Made by a program: the position numbers and the translations under genes. A stretch of 64,000 nucleotides of DNA, from positions 1-64,000 of the forward strand of contig JBBRPH010000013.1 of the NCBI GenBank assembly GCA_038228295.1. The letters run 5' to 3'. This document shows, one piece after another, positions 1 to 8,872 of the stretch. The first letter of the stretch is position 1. Each line of letters begins with the position of its first letter. The notes under the pieces were generated by a model. It was not told where the DNA came from. It made no database searches and saw nothing but the letters and a program-made list of their open reading frames with translations. This stretch comes from JAICKM01 sp038228295 (GTDB lineage: Bacteria > Chloroflexota > Chloroflexia > QHBQ01 > JAICKM01).

Positions 1-209
1 AGGCTGACCACGACGCGCTTGTAGGGGAACATCCCGCCGCTGTTGCGGATAGCGGCGCGCACGCGCTCTTTCGCCTCTTGCACCGTGGCATCGGGCAGGC
101 CGACAATAAAGAAACCGGGGATGCCGGCATTGCTGACATCCACTTCGACTTCAACCAGGCTGCCCTCCAGCCCGCGAATAGCACAACTGTGGACTTTCGC
201 CAGGCCCAT
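1..209 (-). CDS. comM: ComM/YifB-family AAA+ ATPase, N-terminal fragment
   Basis: The first 69 codons of a minus-strand gene that runs off the left edge. The reading begins MGLAKVHSCAIRGLEG and continues through VGLPDATVQEAKERVRAAI, which is the conserved N-terminal domain of the YifB/ComM magnesium-chelatase-like family. In this family the protein is a AAA+ helicase-like ATPase linked to branch migration during natural transformation. The ATPase and C-terminal domains lie outside the window. The ATG at 209 is preceded by a GAGGAGG ribosome binding site, which fixes the start. Family assignment rests on the N-terminal domain only but the match is distinctive. Confidence 0.85.
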   Translation of the reverse strand, partial: MGLAKVHSCAIRGLEGSLVEVEVDVSNAGIPGFFIVGLPDATVQEAKERVRAAIRNSGGMFPYKRVVVS

Positions 210-384
210 CGCTGCCTCCTCAAGGACGTAGTGCTGTCAACTCGCTGTTGTGTGCCGTCATGATAGCAGATGGGAGAAACCGACGCAACCAAGCCGGCGC
301 TCGCCGGCGTACAAAATGGCCGGCGATCCGTTATAATACAGCAACTACCCCACATTAGCGTGATTTATTGAGGAGACCCTACCT

Positions 385-1482
385 ATGAACGGCATACGAT
401 TAGGCCGCCGGAAGCAGCGCAGGATGCTACTGGGGGCAGCGGTGCTGCTGGCGCTGACGGCGCTGCCTGCACGCGCCGCCGGCCCTATGCCCGCGATCAC
501 CGGCTACCCCAATGCCATCGCGTCCACCGGCGACTCGATCACGCGGGCGTTCAACACTGGCGGCACGATCTTCACCGATGCGCCCGCTAACTCTTGGACC
601 ACCGGCACCAACAGCACAGTCAACAGCCACTATAGTCGCATTCTGGCGGCTAATCCCGCGATCAATGGGCATAGCTATAACGATGCGGTGACGGGTGCAA
701 AAATGACCGATCTGAACGGGCAAGTGACCGCCGCCGTGGGCCAGGGGGTCGGCTATATCACTATCCTGCTGGGGGCAAACGATGCCTGCGCGCCCGACGA
801 AGCGTCCATGACTCCGGTGGCGACTTATCGCGCCCAATTTCAGACGGCCCTAAACACTATCGCTGCCGGCTTGCCCGATGCACGCATCTATGTTCTGAGT
901 GTGCCCAACATCTACAATCTATGGTCAGTGCTGCACGGCAATGCCGGCGCACGCTTTGTCTGGAGTACTTACGGCATCTGCCAGGCCATGCTGGCAAATC
1001 CCGACTCGCAAGCGCAAGCCGATGTAGACCGCCGCGCGCGGGTACTGCAACGGGTGGTGGATTACAACCGCCAACTCGCCGAAGTCTGCGCCACCGACAT
1101 CCACTGTCGCTTCGATAATAACGCTACCTTCAACACCCCCTTTGCCGCGGCGGATATCACAACACGCGACTACTTCCACCCTACAATCAGTGGTCAGACG
1201 CTGCTGGCGCAAACCAGCTACGCCGCCGGCTACGACTTTAGCGACACCAGCCCTCCCGGCACGAAAACGCTAATCAGCACTACGCCCACCGGCAAGGCCG
1301 TGCGCGTGACCTTGAGCGCCGGCGATGAGGCGGGCGTAGCCGGTATCGAGTACCGGATTGACGGCGGCCCTTACACCATCTATAGCGCACCTGTTACTCT
1401 GTGGCGCGGTAGCACGATGATCTACCGTGCCGTGGATGTGAACGGCAATATTGAAGCCCCCCACAGCGTTAGCGGGCCGTAG
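385..1482 (+). CDS. Secreted SGNH/GDSL-type hydrolase
   Basis: 365 residues. A basic N-terminus and hydrophobic segment (about residues 12-32, ending ALPARAA) give a signal peptide. The SGNH blocks are visible: STGDSIT with nucleophile Ser51, LLGANDAC with Asn132, and RDYFHP with the Asp262/His265 pair. This predicts an extracytoplasmic esterase or acyl-hydrolase; the substrate cannot be told. Residues after about 285 form a separate module with an EYRIDGGPYTIYSAPV stretch, resembling the small beta domains appended to secreted proteins. A GAGGAGACC Shine-Dalgarno lies just upstream of the ATG. It converges on the next gene across a perfect hairpin. Confidence 0.85.
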   Translation: MNGIRLGRRKQRRMLLGAAVLLALTALPARAAGPMPAITGYPNAIASTGDSITRAFNTGGTIFTDAPANSWTTGTNSTVNSHYSRILAANPAINGHSYNDAVTGAKMTDLNGQVTAAVGQGVGYITILLGANDACAPDEASMTPVATYRAQFQTALNTIAAGLPDARIYVLSVPNIYNLWSVLHGNAGARFVWSTYGICQAMLANPDSQAQADVDRRARVLQRVVDYNRQLAEVCATDIHCRFDNNATFNTPFAAADITTRDYFHPTISGQTLLAQTSYAAGYDFSDTSPPGTKTLISTTPTGKAVRVTLSAGDEAGVAGIEYRIDGGPYTIYSAPVTLWRGSTMIYRAVDVNGNIEAPHSVSGP

Positions 1483-1516
1483 CACACAGGCCGGGCTAAA
1501 CGGATACGCCAAGAAG

Positions 1517-1550
1517 GCGGGGTGGGGTGCAGTGCTGCACCCCACCCCGC
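1517..1550. terminator. Perfect inverted repeat between convergent genes
   Basis: Two 16-base arms (1517-1532 and 1535-1550) are exact reverse complements around a two-base centre. The site sits in the gap between the convergent SGNH hydrolase gene and the secreted protein gene at 1574. There is no T run on either side, so it is a likely bidirectional stem-loop terminator rather than a textbook intrinsic one. Confidence 0.6.
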
Positions 1551-1573
1551 GTTATCCCCGCAACGCGCCGGCC

Positions 1574-2821
1574 TTACTTGCTGAGAGGGTTCGGCACCAG
1601 GTCTTCTGTCGGCCGCTGATTCGTGAAGCCGATCACCGGGCAGTTGATAACGAAGCCCGCCGAGCCATATGGTGCGCCGTTGGGGCCGGTGATCAGGCCG
1701 GCCACGGCTAGGCGTAGGATCTCGTTCTCATCATTCTGGCGTTTGTTCAGTCCTTTGGCAATGGCCTCCGGGGTCCAGACCCCGACTTGCGCGTCCCACA
1801 ACGGACTGTAGGCATTAGCGTGGCGAGGATCATCCAGGGTCGGGAAGTCGCCTTGAGTGTTGAGCGCATCGCCGTTGTTACGCAGGGCGCTCATTAGCCC
1901 TGCGTTATCCATATAGGCATCTTCGCTGCCGTGGCCGTCGAGGATCACATGGGCTAGTCCCTGCGCCTGCGGATTATTCGCGCCGGTCTGGCCGTTGGCG
2001 AAGGGGAAGATCCGCTCACGGGCGGAGCCGAGGAAGTCGTCCCCGCCCACAAACGCCGCGTTGTTGAGCAGCGGCACGTAGGTAGCGCGCTCAATGGCGG
2101 CGGCACCGGGATCCGAGGCTTCGGTGCTGAGGTAAAGGATCGGCTGACCGGAGTCGAAGCCGCGCACAAACAGCATATCCACCTTTTCGGCGGCTAGGTC
2201 CATATTTAGCACCCGATCTTCGGTGTTGGTATGGTGAACCACATCAAACGGTCCCGGCCCCGTGGCGATGATCGGCGCGTTGTAGACCACCGTTGACCCT
2301 TGGATGCGGATATACGGGCTGTAGTGCGCGTCGCCCACGCCGCCCGGTTGGGCCATCGCTGGGGGAAAGCCGGTCGGGCCGGCGGTCAGCACGCGCATAG
2401 GCGAAAAGTCGGGCGCACCCACGAAGTTGACCACGGCCTCATCAAACTTATTGCCCGGCGGCACGGACAGGGTCACCTCTTGCACGCATTCCGGGCAGCC
2501 GACAGCCATGTTCGCCAGTTTGGGCGCGTAGTTCACGTTGAGATCATGCGCCAGTCCAAAGTCGGAGGCATCAGTGATGATAAACCAGACCGGCGTGCCA
2601 CGCAGGTTCCCTTTGTGCAAGGGCAACGCGACCAAGTTGCGGTTCAGGTCTACCAGTTTGGCGCTCTGGATCGTCAGTTTACCGGCCGGCAAATAGCGGC
2701 TCTGGCTCTGCTGCGCCGGGGTCGCAGCCAGGGGTTGGCCGGATGCGATCAGCACCGGGATCAGAGCTGCGGCGGTTGCACCTACAGCGGCGGCGCGTTT
2801 CAGGTACGTTGTGCGGTTCAT
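1574..2821 (-). CDS. Secreted protein of unknown function
   Basis: 415 residues. The start MNRTTYLKRAAAVGATAAA followed by a hydrophobic stretch to about residue 33 is a clear export signal. The mature protein has no motif I can tie to a reaction. It contains a CPEC pair (about residues 113-116), an HVILDGHGSEDAYMDNAG segment and a C-terminal NCPVIGFTNQRP. I recognise the general style of conserved exported proteins of several hundred residues in soil bacteria but cannot name a family. The ATG at 2821 has AGGAGATCC just upstream. It is a single gene, divergent from the XRE regulator at 3094, which may control it; that is inference from position only. Confidence 0.7.
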   Translation of the reverse strand: MNRTTYLKRAAAVGATAAALIPVLIASGQPLAATPAQQSQSRYLPAGKLTIQSAKLVDLNRNLVALPLHKGNLRGTPVWFIITDASDFGLAHDLNVNYAPKLANMAVGCPECVQEVTLSVPPGNKFDEAVVNFVGAPDFSPMRVLTAGPTGFPPAMAQPGGVGDAHYSPYIRIQGSTVVYNAPIIATGPGPFDVVHHTNTEDRVLNMDLAAEKVDMLFVRGFDSGQPILYLSTEASDPGAAAIERATYVPLLNNAAFVGGDDFLGSARERIFPFANGQTGANNPQAQGLAHVILDGHGSEDAYMDNAGLMSALRNNGDALNTQGDFPTLDDPRHANAYSPLWDAQVGVWTPEAIAKGLNKRQNDENEILRLAVAGLITGPNGAPYGSAGFVINCPVIGFTNQRPTEDLVPNPLSK

Positions 2822-3011
2822 CAGGATCTCCTCTTCCTACATGAGAAATAAGGCGCTGCGACACTCCGATTGCCGGAAGCGCTCGTGATAAGACACCGGC
2901 TGATGCGCCTGCGTTGCCCAAGTCCGATTCTACGGCTCCTTGGGGGTCTCGCAAGTGGCCTCAGCATATATTCTAAACAAATCAGAGGAACAGTTAGTGC
3001 TATGTGCAAGC

Positions 3012-3040
3012 GTACAAATAGGAGTACAAAAAAGAGTACA
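3012..3040 (+). promoter_or_regulatory. Three GTACA direct repeats at 12-base spacing
   Basis: GTACAA at 3012, GTACAA at 3024 and GTACA at 3036 recur every 12 bases, 54 bases before the start of the XRE-NB-ARC regulator gene. Regular direct repeats close to one helical turn apart suggest cooperative protein binding, possibly autoregulation or control of the divergent secreted protein gene. No partner is known. Confidence 0.35.
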
Positions 3041-3093
3041 GCTATTATGCGTTCCAGGCAAGGCGGCACCAGGGGAGCAACGAGAGGCAAGCG

Positions 3094-5352
3094 ATGAGCC
3101 AAGTAGGTTCGTTTGGAGCATGGTTGGCGCAGCAACGCAAAACGCGGCAGTTGACTCAAGCGAATCTGGCGGGGCAGTTAGGCTACTCGCTGGAAACGAT
3201 CAAAAAGATCGAGGAAGGCAAGCGGCGACCGTCGCGCCAGTTAGCCGAGGCTGTGGCTGACTGGATCGGTGTCACGGACGAACAACGTGCGCTATTTGTG
3301 CAGTTTTGCCGTGACGCGGCAACAGCATCCAGTCCGCCGGCGGACGCACACTGGTCGGCGGATGCGGATGCCGTACCACTACGCCGAGGGCCGGATACCT
3401 GGCCGGCCCCCACCACCGCCTTTATCGGGCGCAACGCCATGATCCGCGAACTGAGCACCCTGCTGCGCCGGCCCAGTGTACGACTGCTAACCCTCACCGG
3501 TCCACCCGGCATCGGCAAAACCCGCTTAAGCTTGCAAGTCATACCCGAAGTGCAAGATGCCTTTGCTTACGGGGCCGTTTTTGTCCCGTTGGCTGCGGTC
3601 CGCGATCCGGCGCGGGTGGAATCAGCCATCGCACAGGCGCTGGACGTGCGTGCGGCGGTCGGTGGCTCGCTCCTCCAGGTGCTGCGGGGCTATCTGCATG
3701 ATAAGCAACTGCTCCTGCTGCTGGATAATTTCGAGCACTTGGCCCAGGCTGCATCAGTCGTGAGCGAACTGCTGGCAGCAGCACCGCAGTTGAAAGTATT
3801 GGTCACCAGTCGCGCTGTGTTACACCTCTATGGCGAACACGCCTGGGTAGTGCCGCCGCTTACCTTGCCCGACCCTCAGCAGCTACCGCCGGTGGAAGAG
3901 CTGCGCGATTACGAAGCCATTCGGCTGTTCACTGAGCGGGCGACGGCGCTGCGGCCCGATTTTCGCCTAACCGCTGAAAACGCGCCGCTGGTGGCCGAAA
4001 TCTGCGCCCGCTTGGAAGGGTTGCCGTTGGCAACCGAATTAGCTGCTGCCGGGATTCAGGTGCTACCGCCGCAGGGACTGTTAGCCCGCTTGACGCACCG
4101 GCTCGACCCCCCAGTAATCGGGCCACAAGATCGGCCGGCTCGCCAGCAAACGCTACGCAACGCTATCGGGTGGAGCTATGATCTGCTTGACGACCAGGAG
4201 CGGCGGCTGTTTCGGCGACTAGCTCCGTTTACGGGTGGCTGCACTGTGGAAGCGGCCGAGGCGATCTGCCGGCTGGACGGCGAGACCGATATGACGGTCT
4301 GGCCCGCGCTGGTGGGGCTGGTGCATATGAGCCTGCTACGACAGGAAGAGGTCGCCGGTGAGCCGCGCTTCTGGATGTTAGAGACAATCCGTGATTATGC
4401 GACCGAGCGGTTGACGGCGGCGGGCGAGGCGGATCGCATCCACGCCGCCCATTTGCGCTACTACACCACCTTGGCCGAGACGGCGGGGTCGCACCTGCGC
4501 GGCCCCGCCCAACTGGTCTGGTTGGAACGGCTGGAAGCCGAACACGATAACTGCCGGGCCGCCTTGCACGGAGCGGTGGCGCAGGAAACCGCCGAACCGG
4601 CCTTGCAGTTGAGCAGTGCGCTCTGGTGGTTCTGGCGGTTGCACGGCTATTGGGACGAAGGACGGACTTGGTTGGAAGCGGCATTGGCCCGCGCCACCTC
4701 GACCGACTGTAGTGCCGCACGAGCCGAGGCGCTGTGCGGCGCTGGTGACCTAGCGCGCCTCCAGGGGGACTACGCGACGGCGGATAGCCGCCTGCGGGGC
4801 AGTATCGCTTGCCGGGAACAGGGCGGTGCCGCCTGCGGGCTGATTTATGCCCGCACTTTCCTGGGCGAGGCGTTGCGCTGTCAGGGTGACTTAGCGGCGG
4901 CCGGCGAAGAAACTGCGGCGGCAGTCGCAGTGGGGCGGGCCGCCGGCGAGCCGCACAGCCTCGCGTTGGCGCTCAACTGCCTGGGGCTGGTACACAAGGA
5001 ACGTGGTGACTATGCGGCGGCCTATCGACTGTTCGCAGAAAGCCTGGCACTCTTTGAGCAAAGCGGCGACCGCTGGGGACAAGAGTTGGCGTTGGGTAAC
5101 CAGGGCGCGATAGCGGTACAGCAAGGCGACTATCCCGCCGCCCGTATACTTTTTGAGGCCGCCCTGGCCTTCGACCGCCGGCTCGGCAACAAATACGGCA
5201 GCGCCTGGGCGTTGCGCCAGTTAGGCGAGGTGGCGCAACGCCAGGCCCAGGCGAACCAAGCCGCTGCCTTTCTGCGCGAGAGCCTGGCCCTCAGCCGCGA
5301 ACTTGGGCACGCCGCGCTGGCGGCAGACTGCCTAAGTGCATTACACGCCTAA
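3094..5352 (+). CDS. XRE-type HTH, NB-ARC (STAND) ATPase and TPR regulator
   Basis: 752 residues in three parts. Residues 10-60 are an XRE helix-turn-helix (QLTQANLAGQLGYSLETIKK). Residues about 105-400 are a STAND/NB-ARC ATPase with Walker A GPPGIGKT at 136-143 and Walker B LLLLLDNFEHL around Asp211. From about 470 to the end are TPR-like helical repeats (for example GDYAAAYRLFAESLALFEQSG). This architecture is a signalling regulator: the repeats sense a ligand or partner, the ATPase switches, and the HTH binds DNA. Such proteins are abundant in Chloroflexota and actinobacteria. The target is unknown; the divergent secreted protein gene is a candidate. The ATG at 3094 follows a purine-rich GAGAGGCAAGCG. 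Confidence 0.85.
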   Translation: MSQVGSFGAWLAQQRKTRQLTQANLAGQLGYSLETIKKIEEGKRRPSRQLAEAVADWIGVTDEQRALFVQFCRDAATASSPPADAHWSADADAVPLRRGPDTWPAPTTAFIGRNAMIRELSTLLRRPSVRLLTLTGPPGIGKTRLSLQVIPEVQDAFAYGAVFVPLAAVRDPARVESAIAQALDVRAAVGGSLLQVLRGYLHDKQLLLLLDNFEHLAQAASVVSELLAAAPQLKVLVTSRAVLHLYGEHAWVVPPLTLPDPQQLPPVEELRDYEAIRLFTERATALRPDFRLTAENAPLVAEICARLEGLPLATELAAAGIQVLPPQGLLARLTHRLDPPVIGPQDRPARQQTLRNAIGWSYDLLDDQERRLFRRLAPFTGGCTVEAAEAICRLDGETDMTVWPALVGLVHMSLLRQEEVAGEPRFWMLETIRDYATERLTAAGEADRIHAAHLRYYTTLAETAGSHLRGPAQLVWLERLEAEHDNCRAALHGAVAQETAEPALQLSSALWWFWRLHGYWDEGRTWLEAALARATSTDCSAARAEALCGAGDLARLQGDYATADSRLRGSIACREQGGAACGLIYARTFLGEALRCQGDLAAAGEETAAAVAVGRAAGEPHSLALALNCLGLVHKERGDYAAAYRLFAESLALFEQSGDRWGQELALGNQGAIAVQQGDYPAARILFEAALAFDRRLGNKYGSAWALRQLGEVAQRQAQANQAAAFLRESLALSRELGHAALAADCLSALHA

Positions 5353-5719
5353 CGGCGGGTTAGCCGCGTCCTATACAAGTTACAGCGCCGGCGCCTGATT
5401 TGCGCCAATCAGCACCCTGATGGGCGACCCTCTGGATTTCTCTTATTCCGCCCCTTCCCTAAGCCCCCTTATCAGCCCGGCGCAACCCGCAAAATGGGTC
5501 GAACTCATGGAACTAACCAAAACTCGCCGCATTTTGTCGGCGGTTTTGTCAGTAGTGGGGATGTATAGTACCAGAGTAGTCTCCCATCGCAACCGGTGCG
5601 GTGGGGTGGCCTCGTTCGCCGAAGGTTCGGCATACAGGGATCGTTCACAGCCAATGATGCCTGCGATTGGTCCTACGGCAAACTCTTCTATATATCCACT
5701 ACATGAAGGAGACTCATTA
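5353..5719. other. Gene-free spacer before a secreted protein
   Basis: This 367-base gap stays open in frame with the downstream gene from 5420, but the upstream part reads as low-complexity non-signal sequence and has no ribosome binding site. I place the real start at 5720. A TATAGT at 5564 is the only promoter-like hexamer I see, without a well-spaced -35. Nothing else is recognisable. Confidence 0.5.
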
Positions 5720-8005
5720 ATGTTGGAAAAGATGAATCGGCGTGGCCCAGTCCAGGTAGCAACGACGCTCCTGCTGGCCGTGGTTGCTATAGGTGGCTGG
5801 CAGGTGGGCCATCCGGCGGACACCAGTTCGGCCGTGCGCGGTCCGGCTCCGATGGGGAACTCCGCCATTGCCGTTCCGGCCGGTATCCCCGCCCCGGCCG
5901 CCCAAACAGTCGGCGGACAGATCACCGCAGGTCAGGATGTACATCACGATCTCTCGCAACCGCTGCGTGATATTGCACCGATTACCACCCATGCTACCAC
6001 CCCTAAGTTGGCGAACGATCACGCCGAAATGATCCCGCTCACCGGCCACAAAAATGCTAAAGATGCGGCCGAGCAGTCATCTTTCCGACCCGGCGCTGTG
6101 GATGGCGCGGCGCTGAATATCCCGGCCACCGGGATCAACTTCGACGGCGTTAATTCCGCCGGTGCCTGCAACGGTTGCGCGCCGCCCGATACCAACGGCG
6201 CGGTCGGCACCAGCGACTTCCTTCAGATGGTCAACTCGTCCTTTGCCGTCTACAGCAAGTCCGGCAGCCTGCGCTACGGCCCGGCCAACATCAACACCGT
6301 CTGGAGCGGCTTCGGCGGCGTGTGCGACACCACGAACCAGGGCGACCCGGTTGTGGTCTATGACCGCGCGGCTAATCGCTTCGTCATCAGCCAATTCGCC
6401 TTCAACTCGACCAGCACCGGTCCGTTTGATGAGTGCATCGCGGTCTCGCAGACCAGCGATCCCACCGGTGCTTGGTACCGCTACGCCTTCGTGATCAGCA
6501 ACACCGCCTTCGATGATTATCCGAAGCTGGGTGTATGGCCCGACGGCTACTATGCCTCGTTCAATATGTTCTCCGGCGGCTCGACCTATGCCGGCCCGGA
6601 GCCGGTGGCCTTTGAGCGCAGCGCCATGCTGACCGGAGCCACCGCCCGCTTCCAGACTCGCTCGCCGCTGGGTAGCTCGGCCAGCCCACTGCTGCCGTCC
6701 GACTTTGACGGCACGTTGGCCCCGCCGGCTGGCGCACCAGACTACTTCGTTGACATGAACACGCCAATGGACATCTATAAGTTCCATGTGGATTGGAACA
6801 CTCCGTCCAACAGCACATTCACGCTCGGCTCGACGGTCAGCCCGGCCGCCTACACCCAATTCTGCTCCACCGGCACCTGCGTGCCGCAGCCGGGCACTTC
6901 GCAGCAACTGGATAGCCTGGGCGACCGCCTAATGTTCCGCTTGGCCTATCGCCGCTTCGCCGACGGGCACGAGTCGCTAGTCGTCAACCATGCCGCACAA
7001 GCCGGTAGCGGTCAGGGCGGCGTGCGTTGGTATGAAATCCGCAACCCGGCCGGAAGCGCCAGCATCTATCAGCAAGGCACCTACGCACCTGACAGCACCA
7101 ACCGCTGGATGGGCAGCATCGCCATGGATCAGGCCGGTGACATCGGTCTGGGCTATAGCGTGTCGAGCAGCAGTGTCTATCCCGGCATCCGCTATACCGG
7201 CCGCTTGGCCGGTGATGCGCTCGGCACCATGCCACAGGGTGAAGGCACGATCCTGACCGGCTCCGGCTATCAGACGACCTACAGCCGCTGGGGCGATTAC
7301 TCCGACCTGACGGTGGACCCGAGCGACGACTGCACCTTCTGGTTCACGACTGAGTACAACAACAGCCGCAGCCTGAGCTGGTCCACCCGTATCGCATCGT
7401 TCAAGTTCCCGAGCTGCAGCGGCGCTCCGCCGCCCACCGCGACCAATACGCCGCCGCCGGGTCCGACCAACACGCCGACTAAGACTCCGACCCCGCCGCC
7501 GGGCCCGACCAACACGCCCACCCCGGTCCCCGGTGGTTGCAGTGAAAAAGTGAGCAACGGCGGCTTCGAGAGCGGCTCCCTCAGCCCCTGGACGCAGTCG
7601 AGCGGCAGCTACAGCGTGCTGGACACGTCGGCGCCGCATACCGGCAGCTACAATACCTGGTTCGCCGGCTATAACAACGCCAACGACACCCTGTATCAGA
7701 ACGTGACCATCCCCAGCACGGCCTCGTCAGCTTCGCTGACCTACTGGTGGAAGCAGACCACGCAAGAAGCCTGCTGCACCGCCTACGACTTTATGTATGT
7801 TCAGGTGTACAACACCTCCGGCACGCTGCTGGGGACGCTGCAAACCATCAGCAACGCCAGCACCTCCGGCACCTACACCAAGTCCACCTACAGCCTGCTG
7901 GCGTACAAAGGCCAGACCGTGCGCCTGCAATTCCGTGCGACGAACGACAGCAGCCTACCGACCAACTTCTTCGTGGACGATGTGAGCCTGAACGTCTGCC
8001 AATAG
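5720..8005 (+). CDS. Large secreted protein with TNTP linker and C-terminal carbohydrate-binding-like domain
   Basis: 761 residues from the ATG at 5720, chosen because GAAGGAG lies 8-9 bases before it and the next residues form a signal/anchor (VQVATTLLLAVVAIGGWQVG). Residues about 120-570 form a large extracellular domain with the motif NGCAPPDTNGAVG and many aromatic and glycine positions; I cannot name its activity. Residues about 571-606 are a Thr/Pro linker with repeated PTNTPT units, typical of Chloroflexota surface proteins. The last 150 residues (CSEKVSNGGFESGSLSPW onward) resemble MAM or carbohydrate-binding beta-sandwich modules. Role inferred: cell-surface or secreted polymer-binding protein. 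A strong terminator follows. Confidence 0.75.
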   Translation: MLEKMNRRGPVQVATTLLLAVVAIGGWQVGHPADTSSAVRGPAPMGNSAIAVPAGIPAPAAQTVGGQITAGQDVHHDLSQPLRDIAPITTHATTPKLANDHAEMIPLTGHKNAKDAAEQSSFRPGAVDGAALNIPATGINFDGVNSAGACNGCAPPDTNGAVGTSDFLQMVNSSFAVYSKSGSLRYGPANINTVWSGFGGVCDTTNQGDPVVVYDRAANRFVISQFAFNSTSTGPFDECIAVSQTSDPTGAWYRYAFVISNTAFDDYPKLGVWPDGYYASFNMFSGGSTYAGPEPVAFERSAMLTGATARFQTRSPLGSSASPLLPSDFDGTLAPPAGAPDYFVDMNTPMDIYKFHVDWNTPSNSTFTLGSTVSPAAYTQFCSTGTCVPQPGTSQQLDSLGDRLMFRLAYRRFADGHESLVVNHAAQAGSGQGGVRWYEIRNPAGSASIYQQGTYAPDSTNRWMGSIAMDQAGDIGLGYSVSSSSVYPGIRYTGRLAGDALGTMPQGEGTILTGSGYQTTYSRWGDYSDLTVDPSDDCTFWFTTEYNNSRSLSWSTRIASFKFPSCSGAPPPTATNTPPPGPTNTPTKTPTPPPGPTNTPTPVPGGCSEKVSNGGFESGSLSPWTQSSGSYSVLDTSAPHTGSYNTWFAGYNNANDTLYQNVTIPSTASSASLTYWWKQTTQEACCTAYDFMYVQVYNTSGTLLGTLQTISNASTSGTYTKSTYSLLAYKGQTVRLQFRATNDSSLPTNFFVDDVSLNVCQ

Positions 8006-8038
8006 GCAACCTACGGCTCCCAGCCACATAGTAACTCC

Positions 8039-8074
8039 GACCGGATGCACAATGATGTGCATCCGGTCCTTTTT
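8039..8074 (+). terminator. Intrinsic terminator after the secreted protein gene
   Basis: A 13-bp perfect stem (8039-8051 with 8056-8068), four-base loop ATGA, then CTTTTT. This is a clear Rho-independent terminator on the plus strand. Confidence 0.9.
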
Positions 8075-8100
8075 GTGCCTTTTCTCCGTCTATTGGCCTA

Positions 8101-8128
8101 TTGACTCTCGGCAGGATTGAGCTATAAT
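8101..8128 (+). promoter_or_regulatory. Promoter of the tetR-MFS pair
   Basis: TTGACT (8101-8106) and TATAAT (8123-8128) are 16 bases apart. The following TACCAGTAAGTAAATAA (from 8134) lies over the expected start site and could be the regulator's own operator, as is usual for TetR-family genes; the operator call is inference. Confidence 0.75.
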
Positions 8129-8172
8129 ATTATCTACCAGTAAGTAAATAATGCTGAGGTGAGGATAAGTAG

Positions 8173-8814
8173 ATGGATGGAGCCGAGCGGCGCGGACCGG
8201 GCCGCCCGCCAATGGGTGACGCGGGCGAGCGCACCACACGAGATGAGATCTTGCGCCACGCCGAAAGGCTGTTTCAAGAGCGGGGCTACCGCGACGTGGC
8301 AATGGGCGACATTGCAGCGGCGGTGGGCGTGACTAAGCCGAGTCTCTATTACCATTTTCCTCATAAAGAGGCACTCTACACCGCTGTCGTGATCGAGATC
8401 ATGGCGCGCGTGGGTGGCTGGATGACGGCTATGCTGGAGCAGAATAGTGATGCGGCACAACGGCTGTATTGGCTGGCCTATCAGGGGCTGATCCATGCGC
8501 CGCGCAGAGGCAATATGGGAACGCTACTACGCGACGGCGAAATCCATCTGGGTGCCGCCGACAGGTCGCGCATTGAAGCCGCCCATGATCAGCATATGCT
8601 GAACCCCTTGCGCGCTGTGATGCGCGCCGGGATTGCTGAGGGCGCCTTGCAGGTGCAAGATCCTGAGTTCCTGGTGCGCATCTGGTTTGGCATACTGGAA
8701 GCGTTTATCGGCGGCAGGCTAGAAGACGACACCCCGCTGATGGCGGACCGCCCGGCGCTGGCCCGGCAGATCACCGATTTGTTTTTACACGGCGCAAGTA
8801 TCCTCAACAGCTAG
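8173..8814 (+). CDS. TetR-family transcriptional regulator
   Basis: 213 residues. Residues about 20-68 are a TetR N-terminal helix-turn-helix (TRDEILRHAERLFQERGYRD, then GDIAAAVGVTKPSLYYHF). The rest is the variable ligand-binding helical domain. TetR proteins usually repress a neighbouring efflux gene until a small molecule binds. Here the next gene in the same direction is a drug/proton antiporter, so the pair most likely forms a self-regulated efflux operon. A GAGGTGAGGA Shine-Dalgarno precedes the ATG. The inducer cannot be predicted. Confidence 0.9.
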   Translation: MDGAERRGPGRPPMGDAGERTTRDEILRHAERLFQERGYRDVAMGDIAAAVGVTKPSLYYHFPHKEALYTAVVIEIMARVGGWMTAMLEQNSDAAQRLYWLAYQGLIHAPRRGNMGTLLRDGEIHLGAADRSRIEAAHDQHMLNPLRAVMRAGIAEGALQVQDPEFLVRIWFGILEAFIGGRLEDDTPLMADRPALARQITDLFLHGASILNS

Positions 8815-8872
8815 GAGTGCAGTTCAATAGTGATTCTTGTTTTTAGCAAGTAGTAGGAGGTTCAGGTACACA

